Assembly: GCA_964551925.1 (NCBI GenBank)
Contig: CAZKFA010000005.1
Location: 1 to 59,383 of the forward strand
DNA: 59,383 bases
Direction: 5' to 3'
Source: CAZKFA01 sp964551925
GTDB lineage: Bacteria; Cyanobacteriota; Vampirovibrionia; LMEP-6097
In this document: positions 26,324 to 34,536 of the stretch, one piece after another
How the letters are laid out: every line of letters starts with the position of its first letter
Position numbering within the stretch: the first letter of the stretch is position 1
Notes under the pieces: model-generated
The model's input: only the letters and a program-made list of their open reading frames with translations
Databases searched by the model: none
What the model was told of the DNA's origin: nothing
Translations under genes and position numbers: made by a program

Positions 26324-26794
26324 TTAAGCTTCTGAACTAATAACAGTCGCCGTGCCGCCAGCTTTTTCAATTGCTTCTTTGGCTGCAGTACTGAATTGTT
26401 GTGCTCTGACAGTAATAGCTTTTTTGATTTGTCCATTAGCAAGGACTTTTACGCCCCATTTTGCCAAGGTTTTGATCTTACCAGTTTCTAGTAATACAAT
26501 CTCATCAATTTCTGTGATGCCGATATCCACGATATCTTGCAAATCACAAAGATTAACAACGCTGAATTCTTTACGGTTAGGTCTAGAGTTAAGTTGTCTT
26601 TTTGGAAGTCTTCTGTACAAAGGAGTCTGACCACCTTCACGTCTTGGATCTTGCGAGAAACCAGAACGACATCTCTGTCCACGGTGTCCACGACCACAAG
26701 TCTTACCAGAGCCAGAGGTGATGCCTCTGCCCTTCTTGAATCTCTTTTTGATTGCGCCTTTAGCAGGCTTAAGTTCTGTTAATATGCTTGACAT
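26324..26794 (-). CDS. rplO: Ribosomal protein uL15
   Basis: 156 residues. The Gly/Arg-rich N-terminus (KKRFKKGRGITSGSGKTCGR) and the RRLPKRQLNSRP segment are typical. A 50S assembly protein near the exit region. It is the last ribosomal protein gene before secY, 9 bp after rpmD. Confidence 0.95.
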   Translation of the reverse strand: MSSILTELKPAKGAIKKRFKKGRGITSGSGKTCGRGHRGQRCRSGFSQDPRREGGQTPLYRRLPKRQLNSRPNRKEFSVVNLCDLQDIVDIGITEIDEIVLLETGKIKTLAKWGVKVLANGQIKKAITVRAQQFSTAAKEAIEKAGGTATVISSEA

Positions 26795-26803
26795 AAGTTT
26801 TTC

Positions 26804-27001
26804 CTAGTTTGTTGTTACCTCAACTAAATGTGCTACTTTGTTGATCATACCTTTGATAGTAGCTGAGTTATCACGCTGAACAGTTTGTTTTGATCTGCGC
26901 AAACCCAATGCATGAAGCACTTTGAGCTGTCTTTCATCAGCAGCGGCAGTACCGCGCACTAGCTTGATTGATAAGTCTTTCTTTTTAGTTTTTGTTACCA
27001 T
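26804..27001 (-). CDS. rpmD: Ribosomal protein uL30
   Basis: 65 residues. IKLVRGTAAADERQLKVLHA and LGLRRSKQTV match the short bacterial L30. L30 is often absent from cyanobacteria, so its presence is mildly informative about lineage. It lies between rpsE and rplO as usual. Confidence 0.93.
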   Translation of the reverse strand: MVTKTKKKDLSIKLVRGTAAADERQLKVLHALGLRRSKQTVQRDNSATIKGMINKVAHLVEVTTN

Positions 27002-27022
27002 AATTTTTACCTACATTATTGT

Positions 27023-27841
27023 TTAGACAAACAACATCTTCTTAACTGACATACCTCTTAAACTAGCGACTTCTTGGAAGCTTCTCAATGACTGCAATGC
27101 ATTGACTGTCGCACGAGCAACATTTAATGGAGACTTAGATCCTTGAGACTTACTCAATATATCACCAACACCAGCTAACTCCAATACGATACGCGCTGTA
27201 CCACCAGCAATAATTCCAGTACCATCGGCAGCAGGCTTCAGCAATACTTTTGAGCCGCCAGCTTCACCATAAACAGTATGAGAAATAGTATTAGTCTTTG
27301 CAACAGTATCAATATCAACAAGATTCTTGCGAGCATCAGCAATTGCCTTCTTAATAGCAATCAAAACCTCAGCAGCCTTACCAACACCAACTCCTACTTT
27401 ACCTTTCTCGTTACCAATAATTACAGTAGTTCTGAATGACAATTTCTTACCACCCTTCACAACCTTAGTTACACGACGTACTTGTACAACCTTCTCAACG
27501 AACTCGCTTTGCTCAGCTTGTTCATTTCTACCTTTGCGACGACCGGCTCCTTGCCCACCGTGTCCGCCACCTTTTCTTTTACCATGAGCTTGTCCGCCGC
27601 CTTGTCTATCATTATTAGCAGGCTCTTCAGCAGCTTTGGTTTCTTTAACGTCTTTTCTTGGCTTGCGTGTATCAGCCTTGGCAGAAGGCTTACGCGCTAC
27701 ACCATCAGCAACAACAGTCGTATCCGCTGTAGCTTCTGGAGCTGTTGTATCAGCAATTACTTCTTCAGAATGCAAGGCTTCAGTTGCAGCCTCAACTTCT
27801 TTTTCGAATTCTTGTTCTTCTTTATTTTTTGATTCTGACAT
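27023..27841 (-). CDS. rpsE: Ribosomal protein uS5 with long N-terminal extension
   Basis: 272 residues, about 100 longer than E. coli S5. The first ~115 residues are Glu/Ala/Thr-rich then Lys/Gly/Arg-rich (KRKGGGHGGQGAGRRKGRN). The S5 core follows, with FRTTVIIGNEKGKVGVGVGK and the C-terminal SPLNVARATVNAL. The extension looks disordered and may contact rRNA. Its reading is uninterrupted and in frame. Confidence 0.95.
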   Translation of the reverse strand: MSESKNKEEQEFEKEVEAATEALHSEEVIADTTAPEATADTTVVADGVARKPSAKADTRKPRKDVKETKAAEEPANNDRQGGGQAHGKRKGGGHGGQGAGRRKGRNEQAEQSEFVEKVVQVRRVTKVVKGGKKLSFRTTVIIGNEKGKVGVGVGKAAEVLIAIKKAIADARKNLVDIDTVAKTNTISHTVYGEAGGSKVLLKPAADGTGIIAGGTARIVLELAGVGDILSKSQGSKSPLNVARATVNALQSLRSFQEVASLRGMSVKKMLFV

Positions 27842-27850
27842 TAATTGCTC

Positions 27851-28213
27851 CTAAAATTTCAATCCCGCTTTTCTAGCTGCTTCTGCTAGTGCCTTCACTC
27901 TGCCGTGGTATTTATTACCACCACAATCAAAGATCACGGCTTCAATACCTTGAGCCTTAGCCTTATCAGCAATAGCCTTGCCAACAACTTCAGCGCCAGC
28001 TACATCATAACCCTTGATGCGCCCTTTAAGATCCTTAGATGCTGAAGATACCGCACAAACAGTTTTAGCTTCAACGTCATCAATAATTTGCGCTTCAATA
28101 TGCTTATTAGAACGATAGACGCTCAAACGAGGTCTCTCACTGCTACCGTGAAGTTTCTTACGTGCTCTAAAATGTCTCTGTTGTCTTTGTTCTTTCTTTG
28201 TTACTAATGACAT
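27851..28213 (-). CDS. rplR: Ribosomal protein uL18
   Basis: 120 residues. RPRLSVYRSNKHIEAQIID and FDCGGNKYHGRVKALAEAAR are family features. It binds 5S rRNA. Confidence 0.96.
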   Translation of the reverse strand: MSLVTKKEQRQQRHFRARKKLHGSSERPRLSVYRSNKHIEAQIIDDVEAKTVCAVSSASKDLKGRIKGYDVAGAEVVGKAIADKAKAQGIEAVIFDCGGNKYHGRVKALAEAARKAGLKF

Positions 28214-28225
28214 AACTACTCCTTA

Positions 28226-28783
28226 TTAAGCTTTAGCTCCAGACTTACCAGCCTTACGCTTAACCTTCTGACCTCTGTGTCTAATACCTTTGCCCTTGTA
28301 TGGTTCTGGTGGACGAAGAGCGATAATATTCGCTGCTATTTGACCAACTAACTCTTTGTCATAGCCATTAACAATAATACGGGTATTATTTTCTTCGACG
28401 TTAAACTCAATCCCTGACGGTGGTTCAACTATAACAGGGTGAGATCTACCAATTTGGAAATCTAAATTCTTACCCTTAAGTAAAGCTCTGAAACCAACTC
28501 CAACGATATCAAGTTCTTTCTTGAAACCTTGATTAACTCCAAGAACCATATTTGCAACAAGCGTTCTGGTTAATCCATGCAATGCTCTTGATCTACGATC
28601 CTCTGACTTACGCAAAATCTTTAGTAGATTGCCTTCTACCTGCGCCTCAATCTCAGGTCTTATCACACGTTGCAATTGACCTTTCGGTCCTTTAACGGAA
28701 ATCTTCTGTCCAGCAGGAGTAGTTTCGATTTTGACTTCGACTCCCTGGGGTATGTTAATTTCTCTTTTACCAATCCTTGACAT
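28226..28783 (-). CDS. rplF: Ribosomal protein uL6
   Basis: 185 residues from ATG 28783 (MSRIGKREINIPQGV). An in-frame position six codons upstream is less likely because AGGAAGAA, a Shine-Dalgarno, lies between. It ends RPPEPYKGKGIRH followed by a Lys-rich tail. It sits near the GTPase-associated centre of the 50S subunit. Confidence 0.96.
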   Translation of the reverse strand: MSRIGKREINIPQGVEVKIETTPAGQKISVKGPKGQLQRVIRPEIEAQVEGNLLKILRKSEDRRSRALHGLTRTLVANMVLGVNQGFKKELDIVGVGFRALLKGKNLDFQIGRSHPVIVEPPSGIEFNVEENNTRIIVNGYDKELVGQIAANIIALRPPEPYKGKGIRHRGQKVKRKAGKSGAKA

Positions 28784-28801
28784 AAATTCTTCCTCTTTCA
28801 A

Positions 28802-29245
28802 TTACCAAACTTGAGCAACAAGTTCTCCGCCAACTTTCTCTTTACGCGCCTTACGGTCAGTCATCAATCCCTGATTAGTACTCAAGATACTGATTCCCAA
28901 ACCACTCAATACTCTAGGAGCGTATTTTGCTTTACTGTATTTTCTCAAACCAGGTTTAGAAATTTTACGCATTCCTTGAATAACAGATTTACCTTTAGAG
29001 TATTTCAATGTTATCTCGATAGACTTGATTGCAACGTCATCTTCATTAGTTACTTTATAATCAGCCAAATAACCTTCTGCTTTCATTAACTTAGTAAGCT
29101 CTAACTTGAACTTACTAAACGGCACCAATACCGTTTCTTTATTTGCTAGTAACGCATTGCGCAAACGTGTGAAGTAATCAGCAACTGGATCGTTACTAGT
29201 TTTGTTGATTATTTTTTTTCTATCTATTACTGCTGTTTCTGACAT
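28802..29245 (-). CDS. rpsH: Ribosomal protein uS8
   Basis: 147 residues from ATG 29245, preceded by GGAGAA. There is a ~18-residue N-terminal extension before the normal core (DPVADYFTRLRNALLANKE), and the C-terminus has GLGISILSTNQGLMTDRKAR. It binds the central domain of 16S rRNA. Confidence 0.95.
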   Translation of the reverse strand: MSETAVIDRKKIINKTSNDPVADYFTRLRNALLANKETVLVPFSKFKLELTKLMKAEGYLADYKVTNEDDVAIKSIEITLKYSKGKSVIQGMRKISKPGLRKYSKAKYAPRVLSGLGISILSTNQGLMTDRKARKEKVGGELVAQVW

Positions 29246-29259
29246 TATATTTTCTCCGC

Positions 29260-29565
29260 TTACCAACTGGCTTTGGTCATCCCTGGTATCATCCCTTGAT
29301 GCGCCATTAACCTTAACGCGTTACGACACAAACCTAAATCACGGTGATATCCTCTTGCTCTACCAGTCAACCAGCATCTGCTCTTGTCTCTTACTCTAGA
29401 TGAGTTCAACGGCAATGATTCTAATTGCTTTTGTAAAGCTATTCTTTGCTCAAAATCCAACTCTGGATTAGCCATCAAAGCTTTAATCTGAGCACGTTTA
29501 GACGCGTACTTAGCAATAAGCTTTCTCTTCTTTCTTGTTTTTTGGACTGATGATTTCTTTGCCAT
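29260..29565 (-). CDS. rpsN: Ribosomal protein uS14, long zinc-independent form
   Basis: 101 residues. RDKSRCWLTGRARGYHRDLG and the end GMIPGMTKASW are typical of the long form, without the paired CxxC of the short zinc form. The start overlaps the rplE stop (TAATG). Confidence 0.95.
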   Translation of the reverse strand: MAKKSSVQKTRKKRKLIAKYASKRAQIKALMANPELDFEQRIALQKQLESLPLNSSRVRDKSRCWLTGRARGYHRDLGLCRNALRLMAHQGMIPGMTKASW

Positions 29566-30119
29566 TACGCTTTAGCTCCTGTTTTCTTAAAAGGGAATCC
29601 CAATACTTGCAACAAAGTTCTAGCATGCTCATCATTAGTTGCTGTAGTACAGATAGTTATATCCATACCTCTAACTGCGTCAACTTTGTCATATCTGATC
29701 TCAGGGAAAATTAACTGTTCTCTAACACCAAAAGTATAATTACCTCTGCCATCGAAACTCTTGAAAGACAATCCTTGAAAGTCTCTTACGCGAGGCAAAG
29801 CAACGTTAACTAGCTTAGAGAAGAAGTTATACATTCTTTGTTTACGCAAAGTAACTTTAAGTCCAATCGCCATATTCTCTCTGACTTTGAAAGTTGCAAT
29901 TGACTTCTTGGCTCTAGTAATAATTGGTTTCTGACCAGCAATATTAGTTAAGTCATTAACCGCATTCTCTAGAGTCTTAGCATTAGTCGCTGACTCACCT
30001 AGTCCAAAGTTAATAACAATTTTGTCCAATTTTGGAATAGCATAGTCATTAGTCAAACCCAAAGTCTGCTTGAGTTTGCTAGAGATTTCTTCTGTGTATT
30101 GTTCTTGTAAGCTTTTCAT
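29565..30119 (-). CDS. rplE: Ribosomal protein uL5
   Basis: 184 residues. PKLDKIVINFGLGE, GQKPIITRAKKSIATFKVRE and VRGMDITICTTA are family features. It binds 5S rRNA. Confidence 0.96.
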   Translation of the reverse strand: MKSLQEQYTEEISSKLKQTLGLTNDYAIPKLDKIVINFGLGESATNAKTLENAVNDLTNIAGQKPIITRAKKSIATFKVRENMAIGLKVTLRKQRMYNFFSKLVNVALPRVRDFQGLSFKSFDGRGNYTFGVREQLIFPEIRYDKVDAVRGMDITICTTATNDEHARTLLQVLGFPFKKTGAKA

Positions 30120-30137
30120 ATTTTTCTCTTTTCTATC

Positions 30138-30572
30138 TTAGTCGATTTGCTCCCCAGTAGTTTTTAGGATACGAACTTTCTTGCCGCTATCAGTTACTTT
30201 GTGAGCAACTCTAGAGGCTTTTTTAGATTCAGCATCCCAATGCATAACTTTCGCTGCAAAAATTGGCGCTTCCATTTCTACAATCTCACCTTCTTGTCCA
30301 GGTCCAGAAGCGCGTCTATGTCTTTTTACAACATTAATACCTTCAACAATAATCTTTCCTTTGTCGCGGAATACTTCTAAAACCTTACCGATTTTACCTT
30401 TGTCATCACCACTGATAATAATAACTTCATCGCCCTTATTAACATGCAGATTGGCTCTAAGATTACGTTTGCCTTTTTTGATCAAAGCTTGCGAAACCAC
30501 CACTCTAGCACCAGATTTAACTTTTGGTGATCTTGCTGATTTGGTATATCGTATCTGTTTTTTGACTGCCAT
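30138..30572 (-). CDS. rplX: Ribosomal protein uL24 with N-terminal extension
   Basis: 144 residues, about 40 longer than E. coli L24. A basic N-terminal extension precedes the KOW motif (GDEVIIISGDDKGKIGKVLEV). It is an early 50S assembly protein. Confidence 0.94.
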   Translation of the reverse strand: MAVKKQIRYTKSARSPKVKSGARVVVSQALIKKGKRNLRANLHVNKGDEVIIISGDDKGKIGKVLEVFRDKGKIIVEGINVVKRHRRASGPGQEGEIVEMEAPIFAAKVMHWDAESKKASRVAHKVTDSGKKVRILKTTGEQID

Positions 30573-30574
30573 AA

Positions 30575-30940
30575 TTAAACTACCTCTTGAGCTAAAGATA
30601 CAATTTTCATATATCCTCTTTCACGTAACTCTCTTGCTATTGGACCAAACACGCGAGATCCTCTTGGATTACCATCTTTATCGATAATCACACAAGCATT
30701 CTGATCAAAGCTAATCCAGCTACCATCTTTACGCTTATTACGTTTGCGTGTACGTACCACTACTGCTTTAACAACTTCTGATTTCTTTACTGGCATGTTA
30801 GGTACAGCATCTTTAACTGTTACCACTACGACATCGCCTAAACCAGCATTATTAGAGTTTGCTTTAAGCACACGAATAACACGAACTCTTTTGGCTCCTG
30901 TGTTATCTGCTACTTCTAATTCACTTTCTTGTTGTAACAT
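30575..30940 (-). CDS. rplN: Ribosomal protein uL14
   Basis: 121 residues. LEVADNTGAKRVRVIRVL and GSRVFGPIARELRERGYMKI are typical. It lies at the subunit interface. Confidence 0.96.
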   Translation of the reverse strand: MLQQESELEVADNTGAKRVRVIRVLKANSNNAGLGDVVVVTVKDAVPNMPVKKSEVVKAVVVRTRKRNKRKDGSWISFDQNACVIIDKDGNPRGSRVFGPIARELRERGYMKIVSLAQEVV

Positions 30941-30942
30941 TT

Positions 30943-31188
30943 TTAAACTGCCCTCTCCGTAATAGTCTTAAGTACCCAAGTCTTATTCTTAGAATAAGGT
31001 CTTGATTCTTCAATAACAACCGTATCGCCCTCTTTCGCCGAGTTATCTTCATCATGAGCCATAAACTTCTTAGTGAAGTTAATTACTTTTTGATAAACTT
31101 TATGTTTTTTGTTGCGTTCAACGGTAACAACAATAGTCTTATCGCTCTTCTTGCTAGTTACTTGTCCTTGTAATGTTCTTTTCGGCAT
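30943..31188 (-). CDS. rpsQ: Ribosomal protein uS17
   Basis: 81 residues. LQGQVTSKKSDKTIVVTVER and AHDEDNSAKEGDTVVIEESR match S17. It is only 1 bp from rpmC. Confidence 0.95.
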   Translation of the reverse strand: MPKRTLQGQVTSKKSDKTIVVTVERNKKHKVYQKVINFTKKFMAHDEDNSAKEGDTVVIEESRPYSKNKTWVLKTITERAV

Positions 31189-31189
31189 C

Positions 31190-31390
31190 TTACTCTTTAT
31201 CCTCTCTTGCTTTCAAAATAGTTAATATTCTAGCGATAGACTTACGCATCTCTCTCATTGCACTAGTATTCTCTAGCTTACGAGCATGAAAACTCATTTT
31301 GGTCTCAAACAATTTGTCTTGCAAAGAACTAAGTTCTTCCTTTAGCTCGACATCTGTTTTATCAATTAAATCTTTTACTTTAACTATCAT
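31190..31390 (-). CDS. rpmC: Ribosomal protein uL29
   Basis: 66 residues, two helices. ELKEELSSLQDKLFETKMSF and RKSIARILTILKARE are typical. It lies at the tunnel exit. Confidence 0.93.
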   Translation of the reverse strand: MIVKVKDLIDKTDVELKEELSSLQDKLFETKMSFHARKLENTSAMREMRKSIARILTILKAREDKE

Positions 31391-31395
31391 ATTCT

Positions 31396-31827
31396 CTATC
31401 CTTTAGTTGGTAAGCTCAAACCCTCTCTAAGAATGATTTTGCATTTAACAGGGAATTTTGCTGCTGCCAGCTCTAACGACCTATGAGCTAAAGCTAAATC
31501 AATACCTGCAATCTCAAACAAAACTCTTCCTGGGCGCACAACTGCTACCCAATACTCTGGATTACCTTTACCGGCTCCCATACGTGTTTCAGCGGGTTTC
31601 TGAGTAACTGGTTTATCAGGAAATACTCTAATCCAAATACGACCACCACGTTTGATGTGACGAGCCATCGCTCTTCTAGCTGCTTCAATCTGTCTTGAAG
31701 TAATCCAGCCAGGCTCAGTTGATTGCAAAGCAATATCACCAAAACTTACTTGAGCACCACGGGTTTCTTTACCCTTCATACGTCCTCGCATTTGTTTTCT
31801 ATGTTTTGTTCTCTTTGGTAATAACAT
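31396..31827 (-). CDS. rplP: Ribosomal protein uL16
   Basis: 143 residues. MLLPKRTKHRKQMRGRMKG, HIKRGGRIWIRVFPDKPVT and RMGAGKGNPEYWVAVVRPG are conserved. It helps tRNA binding near the peptidyl transferase centre. Confidence 0.97.
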   Translation of the reverse strand: MLLPKRTKHRKQMRGRMKGKETRGAQVSFGDIALQSTEPGWITSRQIEAARRAMARHIKRGGRIWIRVFPDKPVTQKPAETRMGAGKGNPEYWVAVVRPGRVLFEIAGIDLALAHRSLELAAAKFPVKCKIILREGLSLPTKG

Positions 31828-31849
31828 AAATTCCTTATGGTTAATTAGC

Positions 31850-32569
31850 TTAAGCCGCTAATGTCACCACCTCCTCTGACTGTTGTTGTCCAGCAGCAGC
31901 TTTGATATTAGGTCTAGATTTCTCATTTGGTTGAAGAAGCCCTTTGTTTAACCAAACCTTGACACCAATAACGCCATATGTAGTATAGGCTTGTGCGAAA
32001 CCATAATGAATATCAGCTCTCCAAGTGTGGCAAGGAACGCTACCTTCTTGAGATTTCTCACTACGAGCAATCTCAATACCACCCAATCTACCAGAAGTCA
32101 TGATCTTAATGCCTTTAGCACCAGCTCTCATAGCACGTTGGATAGACTGTTTCATGGCTCTTCTGAACGCAATTCTTCTTTCAAGTTGTTGAGCGATTGA
32201 TTCAGCAATTAATTGAGCATCCAAATCAACTTTGTTAACTTCAAATACATTAACAACAAGATTCAATTCTGGTCTGTTAACTAAAGCAGCAAGTTCTTTT
32301 TTAAGCTGTTCAAGACCTTCACTCGCTTTACCAAATATCAAACCTGGTCTAGCAGTAACGATGCCGACTTGAATTTGTCCTGGCTTACGTTGAATAAGCA
32401 CTTTGCTTAGACCAGCGTTTTTAAGCTTCTTGATCAAATAAGTTCTAATTGCAGTATCTTCTTGAAGAACTGCAGCGAATTCGCCACTTCTGAATTCAGC
32501 AAAAGTTACAGAGTCTGAAGTCTCTGTAATTCCCAAACGATTGGCTAGTGGTGATACTTTCTGTCCCAT
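31850..32569 (-). CDS. rpsC: Ribosomal protein uS3
   Basis: 239 residues. The KH domain (PGLIFGKASEGLEQLKKEL) and the C-terminal domain (GAKGIKIMTSGRLGGIEIAR, DIHYGFAQAYTTYGVIGVKV) are present. It overlaps the rplV stop by one base. Confidence 0.96.
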   Translation of the reverse strand: MGQKVSPLANRLGITETSDSVTFAEFRSGEFAAVLQEDTAIRTYLIKKLKNAGLSKVLIQRKPGQIQVGIVTARPGLIFGKASEGLEQLKKELAALVNRPELNLVVNVFEVNKVDLDAQLIAESIAQQLERRIAFRRAMKQSIQRAMRAGAKGIKIMTSGRLGGIEIARSEKSQEGSVPCHTWRADIHYGFAQAYTTYGVIGVKVWLNKGLLQPNEKSRPNIKAAAGQQQSEEVVTLAA

Positions 32570-33126
32570 TAAGATTTTACCTCTTCTTCTTTTTTCTTCT
32601 TAGTAGCAGTTGTTTTTTTCTTTGTTACTGCTTTCTTTTTTGTAGTAGTTTTTTCTGCTGTTTCTTTTTTAGCAGTTGTTTTCTTTGTAGTTACTTTTTT
32701 CTTAGATGAATCATCTTTCTTGAGTTTTTTGTTACGTGGGGAAACTTCCCAAACGTACTTAGCATACTCAGCTCCAGTCATCTCACTAAGAACAACTTGC
32801 AACTTAGCACTTCTCTTTTTGATACCATGCGCTCTACCTTTGTTTGCTGCACGCCATCTCTTGTAGATCACGCCATCATCAATCAATAACTGAGATACGA
32901 TTAACGCACTAGGATTCTCTACTGACTGATTATGTCCAGCATTAGCCATAGCACTTGTAATTAGCTTCAAGATTGGCTCTGCAGCTGCATAAGGCATGAA
33001 ACCTAATTGAGTAACAGCTTCACCAGCTGTCTTATTACGTACTAGATTAGCAGTACGACGCAATTTACGAGGCGTCTGTCTGACGAATCCTAATTTTGCT
33101 TTGATAATTTTCTTTGCTTCGCTCAT
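32569..33126 (-). CDS. rplV: Ribosomal protein uL22 with Lys/Thr-rich tail
   Basis: 185 residues. The core of about 115 residues (LGFVRQTPRKLRRTANLVRN, ANAGHNQ, WRAANKGRAHGIKKRSAKLQ) is followed by a ~50-residue tail of Lys, Thr and Glu repeats such as KKTTAKKETAEKTTTKKKAV. The tail is AT-rich and simple, so its length may vary between strains. Confidence 0.95.
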   Translation of the reverse strand: MSEAKKIIKAKLGFVRQTPRKLRRTANLVRNKTAGEAVTQLGFMPYAAAEPILKLITSAMANAGHNQSVENPSALIVSQLLIDDGVIYKRWRAANKGRAHGIKKRSAKLQVVLSEMTGAEYAKYVWEVSPRNKKLKKDDSSKKKVTTKKTTAKKETAEKTTTKKKAVTKKKTTATKKKKEEEVKS

Positions 33127-33135
33127 ATACTTCCC

Positions 33136-33459
33136 TTATTTAGCTGCTGGTTTTGGAGCTGCTGCTGGTTTAGCACCAACTTCTGCTTTCTTCGCACCAG
33201 AGTGTCCCTTAAAAGTTCTAGTTGCCACAAACTCACCTAATCTATGACCAACCATAGACTCAGTGCAATAAACTGGCACAAATTTACGACCATTATAAAC
33301 TGCGATTGTCATAGCAACCATCTCTGGAAGTATCATAGATGCACGCTTCCAAGTCTTAATAACTTTCTTATTACTGCCACCACCCTGTTCACGAGCTTCT
33401 TTGACTTTGCGCCAAAGTGATTCATGTACATAAGGTCCTTTTTTTTGTGATCTTGCCAT
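33136..33459 (-). CDS. rpsS: Ribosomal protein uS19
   Basis: 107 residues. The core has RSQKKGPYVHESLWRKV, MVGHRLGEFVATRTFKGHSG and an Ala/Pro/Lys tail of ~15 residues. It is part of the 30S head. Confidence 0.95.
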   Translation of the reverse strand: MARSQKKGPYVHESLWRKVKEAREQGGGSNKKVIKTWKRASMILPEMVAMTIAVYNGRKFVPVYCTESMVGHRLGEFVATRTFKGHSGAKKAEVGAKPAAAPKPAAK

Positions 33460-33477
33460 TTTTATCTCTCTTCTTTA

Positions 33478-34320
33478 CTAAGCTTTCGCTATTTTCTTAC
33501 CTTTTCTGTTGGTGATGATGTACTTAGAAGAAAGTTTTTTGTTTCTTCTAGTCTTACGACCAACACGCTTACCTGTATAAGTTTTAGGAATACCACCGAT
33601 AGGGCATTTACCTTCTCCACCACCATGTGGGTGATCGACTGGATTCATCGCAGAACCACGTACTGTTGGCTTAATTCCTTGGTGACGCTTACGACCAGCT
33701 TTACCCCAAACAATATTCTTCCAATCAGAATTACCAAGCTCTCCAATAGTTGCCATGCAATCTACTGGGACTCTTCTCATTTCACCAGAAGGCAATCTCA
33801 AAGTAGCTTGCTCACCTTCTTTCGCTAGCAATTGAGCTGAATTACCAGCTGCTCTCACCATCTGCGCTCCACGTCCCGGGTGGATTTCGATATTGTGAAT
33901 CATAGTACCTAGAGGTATTTCTCTCATTGGTAACGCGTTACCAACTTTGATGTCCGCTTCTGGACCAGATTCTACGATGGTACCAATTACCAAACCTTGT
34001 GCAGCAAGAATATATCTTTTCTCACCATCTTGATAAACGAGCAAAGCTATATGCACATTGCGATTTGGATCGTACTCAATCGCACGCACTTCTGCTTTGA
34101 TACCAAATTTTTCTCTTTTGAAATCTACTTTACGGTATTTCTTTTTGTTACCGCCACCTTTGTGTCTACAAGTAATCTTTCCAGAACTGTTTCTACCAGT
34201 GGATTTGGTTAATTTACCCAATAATCTTTTATCGGTGCTTTTACCGGTTACATCGCTGCGGTCCAATAGGATCGTGCCGCGAGAGCCTGGTGTTCTAGGT
34301 TTATATTTTTTTAGGGCCAT
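33478..34320 (-). CDS. rplB: Ribosomal protein uL2
   Basis: 280 residues. ALKKYKPRTPGSRG, the peptidyl-transferase-linked segment VRGSAMNPVDHPHGGGEG and the basic C-terminus are complete. This is the first gene of the block; rpsJ, rplC, rplD and rplW, which normally precede it, are absent, and it has its own promoter and leader. Confidence 0.97.
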   Translation of the reverse strand: MALKKYKPRTPGSRGTILLDRSDVTGKSTDKRLLGKLTKSTGRNSSGKITCRHKGGGNKKKYRKVDFKREKFGIKAEVRAIEYDPNRNVHIALLVYQDGEKRYILAAQGLVIGTIVESGPEADIKVGNALPMREIPLGTMIHNIEIHPGRGAQMVRAAGNSAQLLAKEGEQATLRLPSGEMRRVPVDCMATIGELGNSDWKNIVWGKAGRKRHQGIKPTVRGSAMNPVDHPHGGGEGKCPIGGIPKTYTGKRVGRKTRRNKKLSSKYIITNRKGKKIAKA

Positions 34321-34340
34321 GTTGTTCTCTTTGGGTTTTC

Positions 34341-34407
34341 AGCTCGTAAGAGCTTAGATTGCATCCTTAAAGGACAAGTCCCTTAGACGCGAAGCTCTAT
34401 AATAGCA
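34341..34407 (-). promoter_or_regulatory. rplB promoter and leader with two alternative hairpins
   Basis: An extended -10 (TTGC-TATTAT, hexamer 34404-34399) is followed by a ~75-nt leader. In the leader GAGCTT (minus 34397-34392) can pair with AAGCTC (34355-34350), or AGCTC (34354-34350) can pair with GAGCT (34345-34341). The two pairings exclude each other, as in ribosomal-protein autoregulatory leaders. Confidence 0.4.
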
Positions 34408-34497
34408 AGACTAGTCAAAGAGAAACGCAAATTCTTACTGAAAAAAATCTTAAGATTAGAAGGTTCTTAGCTTTTTCTGTCGGTAAAATCACGTTAT

Positions 34498-34530
34498 TTT
34501 AACCAAAGCTTAACCCAAAAGTTGTTTAAT
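34498..34530 (+). promoter_or_regulatory. Promoter box B (11-bp direct repeat) and -10
   Basis: TTTAACC (34498-34504), AAAG, CTTAACC (34509-34515), 9 bp, TTTAAT (34525-34530), 6 bp, ATG at 34537. The geometry is identical to boxes A and D. Confidence 0.75.
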
Positions 34531-34536
34531 AAGGGC

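Noticed and set aside
26352..26782. Overlapping plus-strand ORFs opposite rplO and other ribosomal genes
   Set aside because: They are antisense shadows of conserved ribosomal genes, with no ribosome-binding sites and no family match.
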